Origin: Natroniella sp046097105
GTDB taxonomy: Bacteria; Bacillota; Halanaerobiia; Halobacteroidales; Halobacteroidaceae
Length of the DNA: 64,000 nt
NCBI RefSeq assembly: GCF_046097105.1
Contig: NZ_CP175562.1
Location: 868,001 to 932,000, forward strand
Direction of reading: 5' to 3'
Under the pieces are notes generated by a model. That model worked only from the letters and a program-made list of their open reading frames with translations. It searched no databases and had not been told where the DNA came from. The position numbers and the translations under genes are program-made. Below are positions 59,152 to 64,000 of the stretch, piece by piece. Position 1 is the stretch's first letter, and each line of letters starts with the position of its first letter.

Positions 59152-61161
59152 ATGAAACAGGCAGTAATTCTCCATCAAAAAGAGGCTAATATCAAATTAT
59201 TAAATAATCATTTTAAGAACTTAGAAGAAGTTGAATTAGTTGCCTTGGTTCCGGTAGCCAATTTAAAAGAGGTTGAGATTAACTTTACAGAGATTGACTT
59301 AATATTTTCTACTGTTCATCGAGAAGTTGTTGAAGATAGTTTAAATCTTTCTCAGTTAGATTTGACTTTTGTTGAACCTGAAATCGTAGAAATATTATTA
59401 AATTCAATAATTAAAGGGGATCAATTATTAAAAGAGTATAAATATAAATTAAAGAAGCAAAAAATAATTATTAATTCGACTCATGATGCTATGATTGCTA
59501 TTAATCATAAGGGTAAGATTACCTTGATCAATCAGGCAGCTAAGGAGTTGCTTAATTTTGACAAGGATTATATTGGTTATGATATTAAAAGGTTAGTGCC
59601 TAATACAGGGCTTACTAAAGTCTTAGAAACAGGTAAAAAAGAGATTAATCAATTACAGTCGCTTGGTGATAAGGTTATTATTACTAATCGAGTACCTATC
59701 AAAAATAAAGATGGTCGAGTTATGGCTGTTGTTGCTGTTTTTAGAGATGTTACTGAGGTTAAAACTTTAGCTGAGAAATTGACTAATTCAAAGGAAATAA
59801 GAGGTATGTTAGAAGCGATTATTAACTCTACTCAAGATGCGATCTCGGTAGTTGATGAGACAGGGCGAGGGATTATGATTAATCCTGCTTATACTCAGAT
59901 AACAGGTTTAACAGAGAAGGATGTAATCGGCAAATCTGCTACTGTTGATATTGCTGAAGGGGATAGTATGCACCTTAAGGTTTTAAAGACGAAAAAACCT
60001 GTTTCAGGAATACCTATGAAGGTTGGCCCGCAACATAAAGAGGTTATTGTCAATGTTTCTCCAATTCTGGTTGAAGGAGAGTTAAAAGGCAGTGTAGGGG
60101 TAATCCATGATATTTCTAATATTCGTCAGCTGAATCGAGAGTTGTCAGAAGCTAAACGGATGATTAGAGATTTAAAAGCCAAATATACCTTTGCAGATAT
60201 TATTGGAGATACTCCAGAAATAACATTAGCTATTAAAAAAGCTAAGAAAGCTTCTAGAACTCCTGCTACTGTTTTATTACGAGGAGATAGCGGAACAGGA
60301 AAGGAACTATTTGCTCATGCTATTCATAATGCCAGTAAAAGAAGTAATAAACCTTTTGTTAGTGTTAATTGTCCTGCTATTTCTGATTCTCTATTAGAAA
60401 GTGAGTTATTTGGTTATGAAGAAGGGGCTTTTACAGGGGCAAAAAAAGGAGGGAAGAAAGGATTGTTCGAAGAGGCAAATAGAGGAACAATTTTCTTGGA
60501 TGAAATAGGAAAATTAGATTTTAATTTGCAAGCTAAATTATTGAGGGTTCTGCAAGAAAAGGAGATAACTAGAGTAGGGGGTACTGAACCAAAAGAGGTC
60601 GATGTACGCGTTATTGTTGCTACTAATGCTAATTTAAGAGAAGAGGTAGAGGAAGGCTCTTTTAGGGAGGATTTATACTATCGTATTAATGTCGTTCCTA
60701 TCTCTATCCCTCCTTTGTGTCATAGAAAAGGAGATATTCCTAAGCTAGTTAGAATGTTGTTAAGAAAATATACTCAAGATTATGGGAAGTTGGTCACAGA
60801 TATTTCTTCTAATGCGCTTGATAAGCTTATGGAGTATGATTGGCCCGGTAATGTCAGGGAGTTAGAGAACATAATTGGTAGAACAATTATTAATATGGGA
60901 CAGACAGATGAAGTTATCACTGGCAAACATTTACCAGTATTAAATAATAATAATCAAGAATCTAATACAGAAGATAATGATTTTATATCTGAAATTGAAG
61001 TTAGAAGTAAGACCTTATCAGAAGTAGTTGCTAAAGCAGAAGTAAAAGCAATTAAAGCAGCACTCAAAAAAACTGATGGAAATAAGACTAAAGCAGCAGA
61101 GTTATTAGATATTTCAATTAGAAGTTTATATTATAAGTTAAATAAGCTTAAAATAGATTAA
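59152..61161 (+). CDS. Sigma-54-dependent transcriptional activator with two PAS domains (BkdR-like)
   Basis: The 669-residue protein has an unassigned N-terminal sensory segment (about 1-100), two PAS domains (about 105-205 and 220-330), an AAA+ domain (about 355-585) with Walker A GDSGTGKELFAHAI, the sigma-54-contacting GAFTGA loop, and a C-terminal Fis-type HTH (NKTKAAELLDISIRSLYYKL). This layout matches Bacillus subtilis BkdR, which controls the bkd operon with sigma-54. The matching -24/-12 promoter at 51551 supports that role. A GGGAGGTG site precedes the ATG. Confidence 0.92.
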   Translation: MKQAVILHQKEANIKLLNNHFKNLEEVELVALVPVANLKEVEINFTEIDLIFSTVHREVVEDSLNLSQLDLTFVEPEIVEILLNSIIKGDQLLKEYKYKLKKQKIIINSTHDAMIAINHKGKITLINQAAKELLNFDKDYIGYDIKRLVPNTGLTKVLETGKKEINQLQSLGDKVIITNRVPIKNKDGRVMAVVAVFRDVTEVKTLAEKLTNSKEIRGMLEAIINSTQDAISVVDETGRGIMINPAYTQITGLTEKDVIGKSATVDIAEGDSMHLKVLKTKKPVSGIPMKVGPQHKEVIVNVSPILVEGELKGSVGVIHDISNIRQLNRELSEAKRMIRDLKAKYTFADIIGDTPEITLAIKKAKKASRTPATVLLRGDSGTGKELFAHAIHNASKRSNKPFVSVNCPAISDSLLESELFGYEEGAFTGAKKGGKKGLFEEANRGTIFLDEIGKLDFNLQAKLLRVLQEKEITRVGGTEPKEVDVRVIVATNANLREEVEEGSFREDLYYRINVVPISIPPLCHRKGDIPKLVRMLLRKYTQDYGKLVTDISSNALDKLMEYDWPGNVRELENIIGRTIINMGQTDEVITGKHLPVLNNNNQESNTEDNDFISEIEVRSKTLSEVVAKAEVKAIKAALKKTDGNKTKAAELLDISIRSLYYKLNKLKID

Positions 61162-61253
61162 ATGGCAATTGGTACTATTTAATCTATTCAGAAACCATGC
61201 TATAATAATTGATAAATAATAAATTTTAATATTAAAAAAGAGGGAGGAATATA

Positions 61254-61439
61254 GTGGCTCGTAAAGCAAAAATTGAAAGAGCAAACAAAAAAGCAAAGTT
61301 CTCCACTAGAGAAGAGAATCGTTGTAAGGTTTGTGGACGACCTCATGGTGTTTTGCGTAAATTTGAACTTTGTAGAATCTGCTTTAGAGAGTTGGCCCAT
61401 CAAGGGAAATTACCGGGTATAAGAAAAGCAAGCTGGTAG
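61254..61439 (+). CDS. rpsN: 30S ribosomal protein S14, zinc-binding type
   Basis: The 61-residue protein is the short type Z form, with CKVCGRPHGVLRKFELCRIC giving the CxxC-x12-CxxC zinc ribbon. GTG start after GAGGGAGGA. It is found alone, away from a ribosomal protein operon, between the activator gene and spoVB. It could be an extra copy; the main copy would be expected in the spc operon outside this window. Confidence 0.95.
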   Translation: MARKAKIERANKKAKFSTREENRCKVCGRPHGVLRKFELCRICFRELAHQGKLPGIRKASW

Positions 61440-61460
61440 GTGAACTTGTCTTAAGATAAG

Positions 61461-61574
61461 TTTAGTCTGCGGTTAAGTTTGAGCTTAAGTAAGATCTAAA
61501 AAAACTCTTCTCATTTAAGAGAAGAGTTTTTTATTTAATTTACTTACTTAGCCTTATTTTAGACTTAAGCTGAA
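61461..61574. repeat. AAGTCTAAG repeat family around a terminator
   Basis: On the minus strand, TTCAGCTTAAGTCTAA (61574 side) and TTTAGATCTTACTTAAGCTC (61500 side) match the arms at 47303/47484 and 47396-47423 respectively. The second block differs at 4 of 28 positions, all transitions. Between the two arms lies the rpsN terminator instead of the three-way junction. Confidence 0.65.
61498..61537. terminator. Terminator between rpsN and the convergent spoVB gene
   Basis: AAAAAACTCTTCTC pairs with GAGAAGAGTTTTTT around ATTTAA, with A and T tracts on both sides, so it could act bidirectionally. Confidence 0.85.
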
Positions 61575-61590
61575 ATGAACTTTGCTTGTT

Positions 61591-63093
61591 TTATGGTTTC
61601 AATCTCTCTAGATCTTCTTTAGTTATTCCGTTAGTCAAGACTAAAAAAGCAAAATAAAAACTACTACTTAATGTAATCGAAACAGCTAAGCTGATTAAGT
61701 CACTATTAGACATATAATGAATCATTTTATAAACCTGTGGTAAAATAGCAATTACTAAACTACTAGCTAAAATTGGTTTAAGAACTAAATGAACAACTGG
61801 TATCTGTAACTTAACCTGATTATTAATCGATCTATAATGTAGAAAAGATATAATAATATATCTAATTCCAATTGCTAAAATAATTAAATTAAATCCTAAC
61901 TGAGGAAAGAAGGTAACTGATTGAATAATAGCTAATTCAATTGCTAATCCTACAATTGAATTTTTAACAACTAAATTGGGCTGACCTAATCCTTGAATAA
62001 TGCCAGCAAATATTTGTGATAAATACATGCATATAGCTGGTAGGGCTAATAACTTCAAATAATCACCTGCTTGGGGATAATTAAAGATTAAATCAGTAAT
62101 TTCATGAGGGACTAAAAATAAGATAACCACTGCTAACATACCCAAATAAAATGTTAATCTGATTGCTTCTAGCGATTTCTTTCTGATTGCTTGTTGATTA
62201 TTGTGAGCAGCTGATTCAGAAATAGCAGGAATTAGATTTGACATTAATGCAATTGTAATGATTGTTGGTAAATAAATCAATTGTAATACCATTCCTGATA
62301 ATTGACCATATAATGATGTAGCCTCTGAAATACTATATCCTATCTGTTGTAGTTTGCCAGGAATAGCTATTGCCTCTACACTATACATTAATGAAGCTAC
62401 AAGTCGACCTAAGGTGATTGGAACTCCAAATTTTAATAATTTTTTAATTAGAATAAAACTTCTTTTAGTACTAGATTCTGAACAATTCTTTTTTATTTCT
62501 GGCAAATAAAAGAAAAAGATGATCAATAATGTTAAAAAGCCAACTGCTTCTCCTATAGTTACTCCCATTGCTACTCCAGTTGCTTGAAGTTTAAGTGGAG
62601 CTTCAATTAATTTATATAAGACAAATAAAGTTACAATCATCCTAGTTACCTGTTCTATCATCTGTGATAAAGCAGTTGGAGTCATAATTCTTAATCCTTG
62701 AAAAAAACCTCGTAAGATAGAAGAAATACTAACAAAAAAAAGTGCTGGAGCAACTGCAAGCAAAATAGGATAAGTTCTAGGATCATTTAATAGATTGTTA
62801 GCTATAAAATTAGCACTATTAGCAAAAATAAAGACAACTACTAGACTACTAGCTATTACTAAAGAGATTGCTAATTTAAAATTCTTTAAGACTATTTGAT
62901 GGTTTTTGTTAGCCATTTCTTGAGAGGTGAATTTAGAGATGGCTACTGGTAGTCCCATTGTGGTAATGATAGAGCAGGTTATAAAAACAGGAAATACCAT
63001 CTGAAACAACCCTAATCCTTCATCTCCAATTACTCTAACCAAGATCATTCTTAGAACAAAGCCTAATACTCTATTAAAGAAGCCGGCCAACAT
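61591..63093 (-). CDS. SpoVB/MurJ-type polysaccharide flippase
   Basis: The 500-residue protein has about 14 membrane segments of the MOP (MATE-like) superfamily. It begins GFFNRVLGFVLRMILVRVIG and has SSILRGFFQGLRIMTPTALS, both typical of SpoVB and related lipid-linked oligosaccharide flippases. SpoVB is needed for spore cortex synthesis. The ATG at 63093 is probably not the natural start: upstream in-frame codons encode KQHSLIKGAFIL, which is conserved in the family, and the AAGGAG site lies before an ATA codon at 63132. There is no ATG, GTG or TTG in that stretch. Confidence 0.88.
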   Translation of the reverse strand: MLAGFFNRVLGFVLRMILVRVIGDEGLGLFQMVFPVFITCSIITTMGLPVAISKFTSQEMANKNHQIVLKNFKLAISLVIASSLVVVFIFANSANFIANNLLNDPRTYPILLAVAPALFFVSISSILRGFFQGLRIMTPTALSQMIEQVTRMIVTLFVLYKLIEAPLKLQATGVAMGVTIGEAVGFLTLLIIFFFYLPEIKKNCSESSTKRSFILIKKLLKFGVPITLGRLVASLMYSVEAIAIPGKLQQIGYSISEATSLYGQLSGMVLQLIYLPTIITIALMSNLIPAISESAAHNNQQAIRKKSLEAIRLTFYLGMLAVVILFLVPHEITDLIFNYPQAGDYLKLLALPAICMYLSQIFAGIIQGLGQPNLVVKNSIVGLAIELAIIQSVTFFPQLGFNLIILAIGIRYIIISFLHYRSINNQVKLQIPVVHLVLKPILASSLVIAILPQVYKMIHYMSNSDLISLAVSITLSSSFYFAFLVLTNGITKEDLERLKP

Positions 63094-63266
63094 TAAAATA
63101 AAAGCACCTTTAATTAATGAATGTTGTTTTATCTTGTAATCACTCCTTTTGCTTTTCTATTTATTAATATATAGTTTATTGGTCTGTGAAGTATTAAAAG
63201 TAACAAAAATATTTTATTTTCAATATAATGTTAGTGAATAAATAAAGCTAACAAGGGGGAGAGAAG

Positions 63267-63419
63267 ATGAAGGAAGATGAGGTGAAAAGATTAATTAAAG
63301 TGGCTAAAAATTTAAAGGCAAAAAAAGATAATAATCAAATAACAGATTTTGAAAAGGATGAATTAAAAGAAATATATAAATTATTAATTGTTGATGATGA
63401 TTTCAAAGATGAATTTTAG
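63267..63419 (+). CDS. Small charged hypothetical protein (50 aa)
   Basis: A 50-residue, lysine/aspartate/glutamate-rich protein (MKEDEVKRLIKVAKNLKAKK start) with an AAGGGGGAGAG site before the ATG. It is likely helical and soluble. I do not recognise the family. Confidence 0.5.
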   Translation: MKEDEVKRLIKVAKNLKAKKDNNQITDFEKDELKEIYKLLIVDDDFKDEF

Positions 63420-63562
63420 CAAATTATAGACTGCACGAGAAGTTATTAGTTTAATTTACATACTTGAAAAAGATATAGCAAACTAATCTATGTATATCAA
63501 TTAATAAAACAGGGAAAACTAATTTCAGAGAATATAATGACCAACATTGAAGGGGTGAAAGT

Positions 63563-64000
63563 ATGAAATTGAATTTAGCAGATGAAACTGATAATTATGA
63601 CCAATTAATGGATCAACAGTTTAATTTATTACAACAGATGATAGATTTATCTAATGATATTATCCAGCAAGATTATCAAGATGATGAGTTATTGAGAAAA
63701 GGAAGCGACTTGTTATCAACAATGCTAACTTTAAATCAGATCAATTACCACTTAGTCGATAAATATCCTGATGAAAAAGAAATTAGATTCATTCGTGAAC
63801 AATATCGGACTTTCGATGTTGGCCCGTTGGATAAGATTAAAGAAGAAATTAATATGCTTAATATACATTTAATGGAGTTAGAAACCTTAAAACAAAAAAT
63901 GGAGAAAAAAGATGAATGGGAGAGGGGAGAGGAGTTGAATGATATTAGATGGATAGCTAACCGTAATCTTAATGAGTATGAAACAGCTCTAGAAGATATC
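63563..64000 (+). CDS. Hypothetical helical protein, 3' end outside the window
   Basis: An open frame of 146 codons runs off the right edge. AAGGGGTGAAAG precedes the ATG. The visible part is soluble, acidic and predicted helical or coiled (NIHLMELETLKQKMEKKDEW near residues 105-125). There is no signal peptide or recognised domain. Confidence 0.6.
   Translation, partial: MKLNLADETDNYDQLMDQQFNLLQQMIDLSNDIIQQDYQDDELLRKGSDLLSTMLTLNQINYHLVDKYPDEKEIRFIREQYRTFDVGPLDKIKEEINMLNIHLMELETLKQKMEKKDEWERGEELNDIRWIANRNLNEYETALEDI

Overview
The window is low-GC DNA (about a third G+C by eye) whose gene content points to a strictly anaerobic, endospore-forming member of the Firmicutes, most likely Halanaerobiales (a Halobacteroidaceae-like organism). 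Evidence for sporulation: an alpha/beta-type small acid-soluble spore protein (29069-29293, minus), spore photoproduct lyase (41519) and a SpoVB-type flippase (61591, minus). Evidence for anaerobic amino-acid fermentation: rubrerythrin (5056) and a branched-chain 2-oxoacid:ferredoxin oxidoreductase operon (51639-57432). A secreted, predicted outer-membrane-like beta-barrel (4177, minus) would fit a diderm Firmicute. The taxon is an inference from gene content, not from a marker search.

Layout. 1-4850: a partial unknown gene, a small zinc-ribbon gene, an NfeD-protease/FloA flotillin/membrane-protein operon, a tiny membrane peptide and the beta-barrel gene. 5056-7260: rubrerythrin, a dispersed repeat, a winged-helix protein and a four-tRNA cluster (Tyr, Leu, initiator Met, elongator Met) behind a clear promoter. 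7435-16704: a HEAT-repeat membrane protein and a glycogen cluster (glgA, DUF4912 gene, GH57 branching enzyme, glgC, alpha-glucan phosphorylase). 16830-24453: a DUF421 protein, a small repeat protein, NiaR and its adjacent nadABC operon ending in an EIIC-like permease, then a second glgC. 24641-29293: small genes, a frame-disrupted DUF1540 gene, a sigma-70-family factor, a CoA-disulfide-reductase-like flavoprotein, and a SASP gene next to a decayed SASP copy. 29511-38441: large envelope-associated genes (TPR, von Willebrand A-like, HEAT, UPF0182, tail-anchored UBA-like, VanW). 38600-47259: a MurE-like ligase, asparaginase, a second copy of the dispersed repeat, splB, a nucleotidase, DUF1385, and a thiamine-binding/cysteine desulfurase/thiI operon. 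47303-49942: a structured intergenic element, an L,D-transpeptidase and a solute-binding-like protein. 49989-51365: a SAM-I riboswitch controlling a sulfhydrylase. 51487-61161: a sigma-54 promoter, the leucine-dehydrogenase/butyrate-kinase/VOR/Ptb operon, a sodium:amino-acid symporter and a BkdR-like sigma-54 activator. 61254-64000: a solitary S14 gene, SpoVB and two small or partial genes.

How the genes work together. The best-supported module is branched-chain amino acid fermentation: an NSS transporter may import the amino acid, leucine dehydrogenase deaminates it, the four-subunit VOR makes the branched acyl-CoA and reduced ferredoxin, and Ptb plus butyrate kinase yield ATP and a branched fatty acid, with sigma-54 and a PAS-domain activator controlling it. 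The glycogen genes form a complete synthesis and degradation set. NAD synthesis is arranged as repressor, operator/promoter, nadABC and permease.

I saw no phage, transposase, CRISPR array or defence island. The most unusual signals are two families of modular intergenic repeats, an SplB lacking the usual hydrogen-donor cysteine, a MurE paralogue lacking the usual amino-acid-recognition motif, genes whose homologous N-termini begin at non-canonical codons, and a decayed SASP copy.
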